Positions 44,028-53,537 of a DNA stretch of 64,000 nt are shown here, in pieces (the stretch's first letter is position 1; every line of letters begins with the position of its first letter). The stretch covers positions 1 through 64,000 of the forward strand of contig NZ_JAMQGM010000021.1 in NCBI RefSeq assembly GCF_023703325.1, in the 5' to 3' direction. A program made the position numbers and the translations under genes. The notes under the pieces are model-generated. The model was not told the origin of the DNA. It ran no database searches and worked only from the letters and a program-made list of their open reading frames with translations. This stretch comes from Streptomyces meridianus. Its GTDB lineage: Bacteria > Actinomycetota > Actinomycetes > Streptomycetales > Streptomycetaceae.

Positions 44028-44281
44028 CTTCGCTCTTCTCTCCGGATCGATGCTCGGTGTGGCACAACAGTGACGCTGCGGAGTGTGACGGTACCTCCCG
44101 CCCTCTTGTCAAACGGGAAAAGTCCGCAACGCCACTCGAACGGTAACCCGATACCCGTCCTGTTTGCCGCCCGGATCGCTCCCCCGGTCCTTGGCGGCGA
44201 TTGCCGCCAAGGTCCGATCGCCCCTGCGCGGACGGCGGTTCCGACCGACCGGGTGAGACCTCTCACGACCGCCCGGAACGG

Positions 44282-45847
44282 TCAGACGGGCAGCAGGAAT
44301 CCCTGGTCGACGAGGAGACGGATCGACGCCGGGGTCCGGTCCCGCAGCAGGACGGGATCCTCGCCGAGCAGATCGGCGATCGCGTCGAGGATGCGGCCCG
44401 CGCTGAGTGTGCCGTCGCACACGCCGGCGAAACCGGCGCCGACCGTGTCCACCTCGGTCGCCCGGCGCATGCCCCGGTTCTGCCGGAGCAGCACGTGCTC
44501 GGGGTCCTCGGCTCCCGGCAGCCCGACCTGCTCCTGCACCACCTCGTCGGCGAGGCGGTAGTGACCGGCCAGGAGGGCGGCATCGTCGGTGTCCCGGAGG
44601 AAGTCCTGTCGGTCGAAGTGGGAGCGGATCGCCTCGCCGAGGGGCTGCTCGACGGGGTACGGCCACTCCTCGGCGGTCACCCTGGGGCGTTCGGCGCCCG
44701 ACTTGCGCAGGGTGATCCAGCCGAAGCCGACCGCCTTGGTCTTCTGCGCCTCGAAGTCGTCCAGCCATGCGTCGTACCGCGCCGCGTACTCGGCGGGGCC
44801 GGCCCGGTGGTCACCGGCGTCCCGCAGCCACAGCTCGGAGTACTGCGTGACGTCCTGCACCTCCCGCTGCACGATCCAGGCGTCGCAGCCCGGCGGCACC
44901 CAGGCGGATACCCGCTCGCGCCAGTCCTCACCCGCGATGTGCTGCCAGTTGGCCAGCAGCTGGCAGTAGCCGCCCTCGGCGAGCCGGCTCGCCGACTGCT
45001 GCACGAGCGTGCGGCACAGCGCATCCCCCGACATACCGCCGTCGCGGTACGTCAGCCGGCCTCTTTCTGCCTGGGCCCCGGCGGAGGCGGCCGGTGAGAT
45101 GACGAACGGCGGGTTGGAGACGATCAGGTCGTAGAGCTCGCCCTCGGGCACCGGCTCGAACAGCGAGCCCTCGCGGAGATCGGCCTCACGGACCCCGGAC
45201 AGGGCCAGGGTGAGCCGGGCGAAGCGCAGCGCCCGCGGGTTGACGTCGGTCGCCGTGACCGCCGTCGTGTGCCCGGCGGCGTGCAGGGCCTGGATACCGG
45301 ACCCGGTGCCGACGTCGAGGGCCCGGTCGACCGGATCCCGGAGGGTGATCCCGGCCAGCGTGGTGGACGCCCCACCGACGCCCAGCACGAGCTGCGCCCG
45401 GTCCGCCTCCGGCAGCGCCGCACCTCCGGCACCACCGGCACCACCGGCACCGCCGACCGCACAGCCCAGATCGGAGACGATGTACCAGTCCTCGCCGACG
45501 GGCCCGCCGTACGGGCGGACGTCCACGGTCGCCCGCACCTCCTCCGCGGTCCCGGCGAGCCAGCCGTCCTCCAGGCACTCGTCGAACGGCAGCGCTGCGC
45601 GTGCCCGTTCGGCCGGCACCGGACATTGCAGGAGGAAGAGCCGGACGAGGGTCTCCAGCGGGCTGCCGCCGCGGGTCGCACGCAGCGCCGGGACGGTCTC
45701 GTTGCGGGCGAGTGCGGCGTAGGCGGGCGCGCCGAGCAGCTCGAGCAGGCCGTCGGCCGTGAAGCCGGCCCGCAGGAGGTCGTCGCGGAGCCGGCGGGTG
45801 CGGTCGGCGAAGGGCGAGGGAAGGCGGTTCGTACTCACGCGTCCCAT
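44282..45847 (-). CDS. Class I SAM-dependent methyltransferase
   Basis: A 521-residue protein. The SAM-binding motif is ALDVGTGSGIQALHAAGH, the acidic strand-2 is ATDVNPRALRFARL, and the catalytic motif DLIVSNPPFVISP is of the (N/D)PPY type used by N-methyltransferases such as HemK and RlmG. An N-terminal helical domain of about 170 residues and a long C-terminal DUF-like domain surround it. A Gly/Ala run (VGGAGGAGGAGGAA) near residue 130 is coded by a small repeat. The target is unknown. The gene is conserved beside topA in streptomycetes, as far as I recall. Confidence 0.85.
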   Translation of the reverse strand: MGRVSTNRLPSPFADRTRRLRDDLLRAGFTADGLLELLGAPAYAALARNETVPALRATRGGSPLETLVRLFLLQCPVPAERARAALPFDECLEDGWLAGTAEEVRATVDVRPYGGPVGEDWYIVSDLGCAVGGAGGAGGAGGAALPEADRAQLVLGVGGASTTLAGITLRDPVDRALDVGTGSGIQALHAAGHTTAVTATDVNPRALRFARLTLALSGVREADLREGSLFEPVPEGELYDLIVSNPPFVISPAASAGAQAERGRLTYRDGGMSGDALCRTLVQQSASRLAEGGYCQLLANWQHIAGEDWRERVSAWVPPGCDAWIVQREVQDVTQYSELWLRDAGDHRAGPAEYAARYDAWLDDFEAQKTKAVGFGWITLRKSGAERPRVTAEEWPYPVEQPLGEAIRSHFDRQDFLRDTDDAALLAGHYRLADEVVQEQVGLPGAEDPEHVLLRQNRGMRRATEVDTVGAGFAGVCDGTLSAGRILDAIADLLGEDPVLLRDRTPASIRLLVDQGFLLPV

Positions 45848-45872
45848 TGTCGGATGCGCCGCCGTTGAGTGC

Positions 45873-45911
45873 CACGGGCCCGCACCTCCGGAGAGGGAGT
45901 GCGGACCCGTG
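45873..45911 (-). terminator. Terminator of the lipoprotein gene
   Basis: CACGGGCCCGCAC (45873-45885) pairs with GTGCGGACCCGTG (45899-45911), one mismatch in 13. It follows the lipoprotein stop on the minus strand. Confidence 0.8.
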
Positions 45912-45932
45912 ATCCCGTGACCGGCGAACGGG

Positions 45933-46487
45933 TCACGAGGAAGGGCTGGCCTCCGACGGCCGCTTGCACCCGGACTGCTTGCTCATGGCCTCGCCGACCT
46001 CACCGGACTGGAGGTTCTTGATCGCGTCGTCACCGGTCTTGTTGACGGCGTCGAGCTTCTGGGCGATGTCCTGGAGCCCCGACGCGAACTTGCCCTGGTC
46101 GTTGGTGTTGAGCCGCTCGACGTCCGCCTTCAGATCGGCGTACGCGCGGGACGTGGCGTTCAGTCCGCGCACGGCGGCCTGCTGCTTCTGCTCGCCGTCG
46201 TCCACGGGCGGGGCCCCGGCCTTGTCCACGGCGCCGGCCATCGACGCGTAGGCGGTCGAGATCTGCTGGAAGGCAGCCGAGTCGGCCTTCTTGATGTCCG
46301 CGGGCTTGCCGTCGGCGGCCGTCGAGGTGATCGACTCGTTGGCGTCCGTGATCTTCTGCAGCTGGGGCTCGAGCTGATCGCAGACCTTCTTGGCGTAGTC
46401 GTTGACCTCGCTGTTGTCGCTGCAGCCGGACAGCGCCAGTACCAGGGCCGTGCCGCCGGACAGTGCGGCCACAAGCTTCTTGTTCAC
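45933..46487 (-). CDS. Small secreted lipoprotein, helical
   Basis: A 184-residue lipoprotein starting at GTG 46487 with AAGGGA ahead of it. The signal ends in LALSGC (Cys22). The mature part is helical with heptad-like spacing (VCDQLEPQLQKITDANESIT, and LKADVERLNTNDQGKFASGL) and one further Cys near the C-terminus (QSGCKRPS), which may bond with the Cys at VCDQL. No named family. A longer frame to 46667 has no support. Confidence 0.82.
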   Translation of the reverse strand: MNKKLVAALSGGTALVLALSGCSDNSEVNDYAKKVCDQLEPQLQKITDANESITSTAADGKPADIKKADSAAFQQISTAYASMAGAVDKAGAPPVDDGEQKQQAAVRGLNATSRAYADLKADVERLNTNDQGKFASGLQDIAQKLDAVNKTGDDAIKNLQSGEVGEAMSKQSGCKRPSEASPSS

Positions 46488-46629
46488 CGGATTGGTCCCT
46501 TCCGTGGCTATCGGCCACGGAACATACACGCCCAAAGAGGGGTAGTCGCGAGTCATGGATGCCCCGTAACGGGCATTGCAGCCATTTGCATCACGGCCCG
46601 GAGGGCGTCGGTGCCGCCCGGACACGAGA

Positions 46630-46660
46630 GCGGGCGGCGTGCTCACCGCACACCGCCCGC
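46630..46660 (-). terminator. Terminator of hppA
   Basis: GCGGGCGGCGTG (46630-46641) pairs with CACACCGCCCGC (46649-46660) with one G:U-type mismatch, about 56 bases after the hppA stop. Confidence 0.75.
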
Positions 46661-46715
46661 CCAACAACTCCCTTGCTGTTGCGACTACTTGGGTCGCCTT
46701 CCGATCGACCGGACG

Positions 46716-49118
46716 TCAGGAGACCGTGGCCGCATCACTCGCGCTGGAGACGCTTTCGGCCGTTCCGTCGTTGCCTTCGTCACCCACGGCGATTCCGCGC
46801 CGCTTCGAGACGTAGACGGCTCCGACGATGACCGTGAGGGCCAGCACCGCGATGAGCACCCGGATGCCCGTACTGGCGTTGTCGCCGTAGCTGAACTGCA
46901 CGACAGCCGGGGCGATCAGAAGCGCCACCAGGTTCATCACCTTCAGCAGCGGGTTGATGGCCGGCCCCGCGGTGTCCTTGAACGGGTCGCCCACCGTGTC
47001 ACCGATCACGGTCGCGGCGTGGGCCTCGCTGCCCTTCCCGCCGTGGTGCCCGTCCTCCACCAGCTTCTTGGCGTTGTCCCACGCACCCCCGGAGTTCGCG
47101 AGGAAGACGGCCATCAGCGTGCCGGTGCCGATCGCGCCGGCGAGGTAGGAGCCGAGCGCACCGACGCCGAGGGTGAACCCGACGACGATCGGCGCGAGGA
47201 CGGCGAGCAGACCGGGGGTGGCCAGCTCGCGCAGCGCGTCCTTGGTGCAGATGTCAACGACGCGGCCGTACTCGGGCTTCTCGGAGTAGTCCATGATCCC
47301 GGGGTGCTCGCGGAACTGGCGTCGGACCTCGAAGACGACCGAGCCCGCCGACCGCGAGACGGCGTTGATGGCGAGCCCCGAGAACAGGAACACCACCGAG
47401 GCGCCCAGCACCAGCCCGACCAGGTTGTTCGGCTGCGAGATGTCCAGACTCAGACCCAGCTCCCCGGCGCGCGCATTCACATCCGCGACGGCCGAGGCGA
47501 TCGCGTCACGGTACGAACCGAAGAGCGCCGCGGCGGCCAGCACCGCCGTGGCGATGGCGATGCCCTTGGTGATCGCCTTCGTCGTGTTGCCGACGGCGTC
47601 GAGGTCCGTGAGGACCTGGGCGCCCGCACCCTCAACGTCACCGGACATCTCGGCGATGCCCTGCGCGTTGTCCGAGACCGGGCCGAAAGTGTCCATGGCG
47701 ACGATCACGCCCACCGTGGTCAGCAGGCCGGTGCCCGCGAGAGCCACCGCGAACAGGGCGAGCATGACCGAGCTGCCGCCGAGCAGGAATGCGCCGTACA
47801 CGCCGAGCCCGATCAGCACCGCCGAGTAGACGGCGGACTCGAGGCCGATCGAGATGCCCGCCAGCACCACGGTGGCCGGGCCGGTCAGCGAGGTCTTCCC
47901 GATGTCCCTCACGGGACGCCGGGTGGTCTCGGTGAAGTAGCCGGTGAGCTGCTGGATCAGCGCGGCGAGCACGATACCGATGCCCACGGCGACGAGCGCG
48001 AGCACCCGGGGGTCCCCCGCGTGGCCCAGGATCCCGGGGTCGGTCACACCGGTGAGATCGCCGTACGAGGACGGCAGGTACGCGAACACCGCGATCCCCA
48101 CCAGCACCAGGGAGATCACCGCGGAGATGAAGAAACCCCGGTTGATCGCCGTCATTCCGCTGCGGTCCGCCCGCCGGGGTGCCACCGCGAAGATGCCGAT
48201 CATGGCCGTCACGACGCCGATGGCCGGCACCAGCAACGGGAAGGCCAGGCCGACGTCACCGAAGGCCACCTTGCCGAGGATGAGCGCGGCGACGAGCGTG
48301 ACCGCGTACGACTCGAACAGGTCCGCCGCCATGCCCGCGCAGTCGCCGACGTTGTCGCCCACGTTGTCCGCGATGGTCGCGGCGTTCCGCGGGTCGTCCT
48401 CCGGAATGCCCTGTTCAACCTTGCCGACCAGGTCCGCTCCGACGTCCGCGGCCTTGGTGAAGATGCCGCCGCCGACACGCATGAACATGGCGATGAGCGC
48501 GGCGCCGAGACCGAAGCCCTCCAGAACCTTGGGGGCGTCAGCGGCGTAGACCAGCACCACGCACGAGGCGCCGAGCAGGCCCAGCCCGACCGTGAACATG
48601 CCGACCACGCCGCCGGTGCGGAAAGCGATCTTCATGGCCCGGTGGGAGACGTCCGTCAGATCCTTCGGCGGGGCGCCTTCCGCCGGGGTGGCTTCACGGG
48701 CCGCGGCCGCCACGCGCACATTGCTGCGCACGGCGAGCCACATTCCGATATAGCCCGTGGCCGCCGAGAAGAGAGCACCGATCAAGAAGAAGACCGACCG
48801 GCCGGCGCGCTGCGACCAGTCGTCCGCCGGAAGCAGCATGAGCAGGAAGAACACCACGACGGCGAATACGCCCAGGGTGCGCAACTGGCGTGCAAGGTAC
48901 GCGTTGGCGCCCTCCTGGACGGCGGCGGCGATCGATTTCATCTTGTCGGTGCCCTCGCCGGCGGCGAGCACCTGGCGCACCAGCACCACGGCGACGACGA
49001 GGGCCGCAATCGCGACGGCCGCGATGACCAGCACGATCATCCGGTTGTCATCGGTCAGGGTCGCAGCTGCAAGAGATGAGGGTAGGTCGTTCTGCAGAGG
49101 GGGAAAGGGCCCCGCCAT
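46716..49118 (-). CDS. hppA: Membrane H+-translocating pyrophosphatase
   Basis: An 800-residue integral membrane ion pump with about 16 spans that couples pyrophosphate hydrolysis to proton export. Catalytic loops are visible: VGGGIFTKAADVGADLVGKVE, DDPRNAATIADNVGDNVGDC, MDTFGPVSDNAQGIAEM, and SEAHAATVIGDTVGDPFKDTAGP. The segment GNTTKAITKG has Lys where K+-dependent enzymes have Ala, so this is the K+-independent proton-pumping class (family rule). The start at 49118 has a strong AAGGAGG site. It matches SCO3547 in position. Confidence 0.96.
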   Translation of the reverse strand: MAGPFPPLQNDLPSSLAAATLTDDNRMIVLVIAAVAIAALVVAVVLVRQVLAAGEGTDKMKSIAAAVQEGANAYLARQLRTLGVFAVVVFFLLMLLPADDWSQRAGRSVFFLIGALFSAATGYIGMWLAVRSNVRVAAAAREATPAEGAPPKDLTDVSHRAMKIAFRTGGVVGMFTVGLGLLGASCVVLVYAADAPKVLEGFGLGAALIAMFMRVGGGIFTKAADVGADLVGKVEQGIPEDDPRNAATIADNVGDNVGDCAGMAADLFESYAVTLVAALILGKVAFGDVGLAFPLLVPAIGVVTAMIGIFAVAPRRADRSGMTAINRGFFISAVISLVLVGIAVFAYLPSSYGDLTGVTDPGILGHAGDPRVLALVAVGIGIVLAALIQQLTGYFTETTRRPVRDIGKTSLTGPATVVLAGISIGLESAVYSAVLIGLGVYGAFLLGGSSVMLALFAVALAGTGLLTTVGVIVAMDTFGPVSDNAQGIAEMSGDVEGAGAQVLTDLDAVGNTTKAITKGIAIATAVLAAAALFGSYRDAIASAVADVNARAGELGLSLDISQPNNLVGLVLGASVVFLFSGLAINAVSRSAGSVVFEVRRQFREHPGIMDYSEKPEYGRVVDICTKDALRELATPGLLAVLAPIVVGFTLGVGALGSYLAGAIGTGTLMAVFLANSGGAWDNAKKLVEDGHHGGKGSEAHAATVIGDTVGDPFKDTAGPAINPLLKVMNLVALLIAPAVVQFSYGDNASTGIRVLIAVLALTVIVGAVYVSKRRGIAVGDEGNDGTAESVSSASDAATVS

Positions 49119-49761
49119 TCGTCCTCCTTGACGTTTGGCACATGGGCGCGCAGCAGTGGAACAGCCGCGGCGCTCAGGCGTCCTGAGCAAAGTTGTGGAC
49201 GGATTGTAGGGAGCCTGGCCGCGGCAAAAAAGTGCGCCTGAAGAGGAATTGGCCCGGACCAGCGAAGATCAAAAAAAGATCGCTCCGCCAATTCCCCCGA
49301 AGGGAGGAAGTCGATCAAACAACCGACACCCGATAAACGATCTACGGCTTATCGAAGAGTGTTATGAACACCCCTGGTCAGGGTTCTCTCGATGGCGCTT
49401 CCAGGGGACACCGGACGGTGGTGGAGGACTCTCGCCGCGGGATTCCCGGGCAGGTTGTCCAGCGGTGCGCACGAGGCTCCCGAGAGCCTGTGTGGATCCC
49501 GCGGAAGATCGGAAGGGATGCGGTGCAGCCCGCGCGGAGAGGAGTCCGGGAGGCCGCCGGGCTCGCGCTGAGCGCCCGGGGAAAGCGCCGGGCGGGCGGA
49601 TACGGCCCGCCGGGGAGGGACCGGCAGCCGTGGCCGGCAGACAGAGCGCCACCGCGTGTGGCGCTCCGATGGGCGGTGGGTGGGAGGTGCGGGCCGAGAC
49701 GGCTCGTTCGGCGAACTCTCCCGGCGAAACGCACGGAAGCGGCCGGAACGGGGGTGGACCC
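49119..49761. other. 643-base gap between hppA and the BldG partner gene
   Basis: No coding frame here resembles a protein family. Bases 49200-49370 are unusually A-rich for this genome, with runs such as GATCAAAAAAAGATC (49267-49281), and should contain the hppA promoter. The rest to 49761 is GC-rich and featureless to me. Confidence 0.5.
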
Positions 49762-50214
49762 CTAGGACAGAACGGGCGCCGACGTCACAGGCCAGCTCAT
49801 ACGGATGGAACCGCCGGACTCCCCGGCGGACACCTCGACGTCGTCCACGAGCCCGCTGATGACGGCGAGACCCATGTCGTCCTCCTCGTCACCGCCGGCG
49901 CCGCGGGACGGCTCTCCGGCCCCCGGCCGGCCGGCGGATTCCGCCGGCCGGCCGGCCGGTGTGTGAGGCGCCTCGTCGCCGACCTCGATGGAGAACTTCT
50001 TCTCGTCCTCGATGAGCAGCACTCGCACCGGGGTGGTCAGTTCGTTGACCTCGTGGAGTCCGACCGCGCGGGAGCAGGCCTCGCCCACCGCCAGACGCAC
50101 CTCGTCCAGCACCGCCTCGTCGACCCCGGCACGGCGCGCCACGGCGGCCGCCACCAGGCGGGCCGTCCGGACATGCTCGGGCAGGGCACTGAAGCGCAGC
50201 TCGACGGTGGCCAT
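49762..50214 (-). CDS. Anti-sigma factor (HATPase) partner of BldG
   Basis: A 150-residue RsbW-like ATP-binding protein. It begins MATVELRFSALPEHVRTARL, with N-box DEVRLAVGEACSRAV and the C-terminal MGLAVISGLVDDVEVSAGE. A non-conserved Gly/Pro/Ala-rich linker splits the domain (about 85-112). It lies directly behind bldG, as orf3/ApgA does in S. coelicolor, and is expected to be the kinase or binding partner of the BldG anti-anti-sigma factor in the control of differentiation and antibiotic production. Confidence 0.9.
   Translation of the reverse strand: MATVELRFSALPEHVRTARLVAAAVARRAGVDEAVLDEVRLAVGEACSRAVGLHEVNELTTPVRVLLIEDEKKFSIEVGDEAPHTPAGRPAESAGRPGAGEPSRGAGGDEEDDMGLAVISGLVDDVEVSAGESGGSIRMSWPVTSAPVLS
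49923..49955. repeat. Perfect 16-base inverted repeat inside the anti-sigma gene
   Basis: CCGGCCGGCCGGCGGA (49923-49938) and its exact complement (49940-49955) are separated by one base. It encodes the variable linker of the anti-sigma factor. Confidence 0.85.
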
Positions 50215-50252
50215 GCCATCCCCCTCGGTCGTACGAATGCCGTGTCCAGGGG

Positions 50253-50307
50253 CCGGGCCGACGGCCCGGAACCCCCAGTGACTTCCTCCCCCGGCTCAGG
50301 GCCGGGG
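50253..50307 (-). terminator. Two hairpins between bldG and its partner gene
   Basis: CCGGGCC/GGCCCGG (50253-50269) and CCCCGGC/GCCGGGG (50289-50307) lie in the 105-base gap. Partial termination here would give separate bldG and bldG-partner transcripts, as reported for S. coelicolor. The effect in this genome is inferred. Confidence 0.5.
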
Positions 50308-50319
50308 AATCTCACGATG

Positions 50320-50661
50320 TCAGTCGGTCGCCGACACGGCGTCGTCCACCGAGGTGTGGATCGGGAACACCTTGGTCAGTCCGGTGATACGGAAGATCTT
50401 GAGAATGCGCTCCTGGTTGCAGACCAGGCGCAGGGAGCCCTCATGGGCACGCACTCGCTTCAGCCCGCCCACGAGCACGCCGAGCCCGGTGGAGTCGAGG
50501 AAGTCGACGCCTTCCATGTCGACGACAAGGTGATAACTGCCGTCGTTCACCAGCTCGACCAGCTGCTCGCGCAGCTTGGGCGCGGTGTATACATCAATCT
50601 CGCCACCGACCTCGACGACCGTGCGGTCGCCAACGGTCCGGGTCGACAGGGACAAGTCCAC
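50320..50661 (-). CDS. bldG: BldG, STAS anti-anti-sigma factor
   Basis: A 113-residue STAS protein. From GTG 50661 it reads [20 protein letters not shown], then [20 protein letters not shown], and the phosphorylation site [15 protein letters not shown], where the Ser of DST is the target. It is near-identical to S. coelicolor BldG as I remember it, including the [19 protein letters not shown] ending. It controls aerial growth and antibiotic production through anti-sigma partners. The GTG start has GGAGG upstream and gives the known length. Confidence 0.96.
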   Translation of the reverse strand: MDLSLSTRTVGDRTVVEVGGEIDVYTAPKLREQLVELVNDGSYHLVVDMEGVDFLDSTGLGVLVGGLKRVRAHEGSLRLVCNQERILKIFRITGLTKVFPIHTSVDDAVSATD

Positions 50662-50794
50662 GGATCCTCCAGCTTGCATCGAGCGGTCGCCCCCCATGGA
50701 TCGGCAGCCGCGATGGCATTCAATCACTTACCGGCAGGCGTTGTACGACGCCTGGACTCCATTGTTCGTCGAGCCGGTGACACACTCGGTGCCG

Positions 50795-53155
50795 ATGGCC
50801 GAGAACCAACCACCGCGATCCACCGGCACAGGCCCTTCCCCCCGGTCCGTCCTCGACCGGCTGGCGGCCGGGCCGAAACGGGCTACGCGCATCACCCATA
50901 CGGAGCACCTGCCCCCACGTCCGGGGAGGCATGCCGACTGGCCGGCAGAGATCCGCCCCGAAGTGATCGCTGCCATCCGGGAGGCGGGCATCAGCCGGCC
51001 CTGGGAACACCAGGCGCGTACCGCCCAGCACGCTCTGCGGGGAGAGTCCGTGGTCGTGGCGACCGGAACGGCCTCCGGGAAGTCTCTCGCCTATCTCGCT
51101 CCTGTCCTCAGCACCCTGCTCGACGGGGCCGAGGCCCCGAACGGCCGCGGCTGCACGGCGCTGTACCTCGCTCCCACCAAGGCGCTTGCCGCCGATCAGC
51201 GGCGGGCCGTGGCCGAACTCGCAGACCCGCTCGGGACCGCGATCCGGCCCGCCGTGTACGACGGCGACACCCCCGTCGAGGAGCGCGAATGGGTGCGGCA
51301 GTACGCCAACCACGTACTCACGAACCCCGACATGCTGCACCGGGGCATCCTCCCGGCGCATGCCCGGTGGTCATCCTTCCTACGCGCCCTGCGCTATGTC
51401 GTCGTCGACGAGTGCCACAGTTATCGCGGTGTCTTCGGCTCCCACGTCGCCCAGGTGCTGCGCCGTCTGCGCCGGGTCTGCGCACGCTACGGCTCGGCAC
51501 CGGTGTTCCTGCTGGCCTCGGCCACTGCGGCGGATCCGGCCGTGGCCGCCTCCCGGCTCACCGGACTCCCGGTCGCGCAGATCACCGAGGACGCCTCCCC
51601 GCGAGGCGAGCTCGTCTTCGCTCTCTGGGAGCCGCCACTCACCGAGCTGCACGGCGAACAGGGCGCACCCGTCCGGCGGACCGCCACCGCAGAGACCGCG
51701 GACCTGCTCACCGACCTGGCCGTACAGGGCGTGCGGACCGTCGCGTTCGTCCGGTCCCGGCGGGGCGCGGAGCTGATCGCGCTGGTCGCCCAGGAACGGC
51801 TCGCCGCGGTCGACGCGTCGTTGCCCGGGCGTGTCGCCGCGTATCGGGGCGGTTATCTGCCGGGTGAGCGCCGCGAGCTGGAACGGGCCCTGCACACGGG
51901 CGAACTACTGGGCCTGGCCACCACCACCGCGCTGGAACTCGGTGTGGACGTCTCCGGACTCGACGCCGTCCTGCTGTCCGGATATCCGGGCACCCGTGCT
52001 TCCCTGTGGCAGCAGGCCGGCCGAGCGGGGCGAGCCGGGCAGGGCGCCCTGGCCGTACTCGTCGCCCGCGACGACCCCCTGGACACGTATCTCGTGCACC
52101 ACCCGGAGGCCCTCTTCCACCGACCGGTGGAATCCACGGTGCTCGACCCCGACAACCCGTACGTCCTCGCCCCCCATCTGTGCGCTGCCGCCGCCGAGCT
52201 TCCGCTGACCCATGCGGACCTGGAGATGTTCGGCCCCGAGGCACCCGGGCTGGTGCCACAGCTGGAGCAGCGGGGGCTGCTCCGCCGGCGGGCCAGGGCG
52301 TGGCACTGGACGCGGCGGGAACGAGCAGCGGATCTCGCCGACATCCGCGGGCAGGGTGGGGCCCCGGTGCAGGTCGTGGAGGTGGCCAGCGGGATGCTGC
52401 TCGGCACCGTGGACGCGGCTTCCGCCCACACCACCGTCCACGAGGGGGCCGTCCATCTTCACCGCGGCCGCACCTATCTCGTGCGCCACCTTGACCTGGA
52501 CGAGTCCGTGGCGCTGGTGGAACCGGCAGACCCGCCATACTCGACGACAGCACGCGACACCACCGCGATCTCCGTACTCGAAACCACCACGGAGGTCCCC
52601 TGGGGTGCGTCCCGCCTGTGTTTCGGATCCGTGGAGGTCACCAATCAGGTCGTCTCCTTCCTTCGCCGGAAGCTGATCACCGGGGAGGTGCTCGGCGAGA
52701 CGAAGCTCGACCTGCCGCCTCGAACGCTCCGCACCCGGGCTGTGTGGTGGACCGTCACCGAGGATCAGCTCGATGAGGCCCGTGTCCATCCGGAACAGCT
52801 GGGCGGGGCCCTGCACGCAGCCGAGCACGCGTCCATTGGGATCCTGCCGCTGTTCGCCACCTGCGACCGGTGGGACATCGGCGGTGTTTCGGTGCCCCTG
52901 CATCCCGACACCCTGCTTCCCACGGTCTTCGTCTACGACGGTCACCCCGGGGGTGCCGGCTTCGCCGAACGGGCCTTCCACACCGCCCACGACTGGCTCG
53001 ACGCCACCCGCCAGGCCATCGCCTCCTGCGATTGCGAGTCGGGGTGCCCGTCCTGCATCCAGTCCCCGAAGTGCGGCAACGGCAACGACCCCCTGCACAA
53101 GGGCGCAGCAGTCCGGCTTCTCACCACCCTGCTCACCGGGGCGCCTCGCGGCTGA
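50795..53155 (+). CDS. DEAD/DEAH-box helicase with C-terminal Cys cluster
   Basis: A 786-residue superfamily 2 helicase. Motif I is VVATGTASGKSLAYL, motif II is VVDECHSYRG (DECH), motif III is LLASATAA, and motif VI is QQAGRAGRAGQGA. A MrfA-like C-terminal domain ends in four cysteines (CDCESGCPSCIQSPKCGNGN), which may hold zinc or Fe-S. MrfA family members repair DNA damaged by mitomycin. The gene is divergent from bldG. The start is uncertain: a family-like N-terminus [10 protein letters not shown] begins at 50713 in another frame and would need one base removed near 50743 to join; ATG 50795 is used here. Confidence 0.9.
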   Translation: MAENQPPRSTGTGPSPRSVLDRLAAGPKRATRITHTEHLPPRPGRHADWPAEIRPEVIAAIREAGISRPWEHQARTAQHALRGESVVVATGTASGKSLAYLAPVLSTLLDGAEAPNGRGCTALYLAPTKALAADQRRAVAELADPLGTAIRPAVYDGDTPVEEREWVRQYANHVLTNPDMLHRGILPAHARWSSFLRALRYVVVDECHSYRGVFGSHVAQVLRRLRRVCARYGSAPVFLLASATAADPAVAASRLTGLPVAQITEDASPRGELVFALWEPPLTELHGEQGAPVRRTATAETADLLTDLAVQGVRTVAFVRSRRGAELIALVAQERLAAVDASLPGRVAAYRGGYLPGERRELERALHTGELLGLATTTALELGVDVSGLDAVLLSGYPGTRASLWQQAGRAGRAGQGALAVLVARDDPLDTYLVHHPEALFHRPVESTVLDPDNPYVLAPHLCAAAAELPLTHADLEMFGPEAPGLVPQLEQRGLLRRRARAWHWTRRERAADLADIRGQGGAPVQVVEVASGMLLGTVDAASAHTTVHEGAVHLHRGRTYLVRHLDLDESVALVEPADPPYSTTARDTTAISVLETTTEVPWGASRLCFGSVEVTNQVVSFLRRKLITGEVLGETKLDLPPRTLRTRAVWWTVTEDQLDEARVHPEQLGGALHAAEHASIGILPLFATCDRWDIGGVSVPLHPDTLLPTVFVYDGHPGGAGFAERAFHTAHDWLDATRQAIASCDCESGCPSCIQSPKCGNGNDPLHKGAAVRLLTTLLTGAPRG

Positions 53156-53537
53156 CCGGCTGTTCGCGGCGAAACGTACCGGCGCGCGGAGCTGACAGGC
53201 CGCTGCCCGCCGGGCCCGCTCGCGCGCGGACCTGCGCCGCGTACGGCCCCCACGTCGCCTCGGCGGTGACATCGGCGATTTCGCCGCTCACCGTGCACTC
53301 GACGAGTCGGACCGCCTGAGCACGTGCCACCCTTCCGGCTTCGCGACAGGCGACCGCCGCTCCCTGGACCGCGTGATCCGCTGCAGCCAGAGCTGCGAGG
53401 TCTGCCGCTCCGCCGGCACGGTGACGGGAGAGCACGGCCTGGCCCATGCCCAGCACCGCGGCGAACACCACGCACAGTCCCGCAGCCAGTGCGGCCGTCC
53501 ACACCGTCGCCGAGCCGCGGTCCCCGTGGCGGTTCAT
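53133..53537 (-). CDS. TadG-like/Rv3654c-type secreted minor pilin protein
   Basis: A 134-residue protein with one N-terminal span of TadE/TadG type (GSATVWTAALAAGLCVVFAAVLG), followed by SRHRAGGAADLAALAAADHA, the helix that packs into pseudopilin assemblies. Two Cys (VACREAG and LVECTVSG) may pair. The Rv3654c family is the closest I recognise. It is last in the tad operon, overlapping its neighbour by four bases and overlapping the helicase tail by 23 bases on the other strand. Confidence 0.85.
   Translation of the reverse strand: MNRHGDRGSATVWTAALAAGLCVVFAAVLGMGQAVLSRHRAGGAADLAALAAADHAVQGAAVACREAGRVARAQAVRLVECTVSGEIADVTAEATWGPYAAQVRARAGPAGSGLSAPRAGTFRREQPVSREAPR

Noticed and set aside
49364..49765. 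133-codon plus-strand frame in the hppA upstream gap
   Set aside because: Arg/Gly/Pro-rich with no family resemblance or ribosome site.
49249..51867. 872-codon frame spanning the bldG region
   Set aside because: It runs antisense to bldG and its partner and out of frame with the helicase; only the short [10 protein letters not shown] segment at 50713 seems meaningful and is discussed separately.
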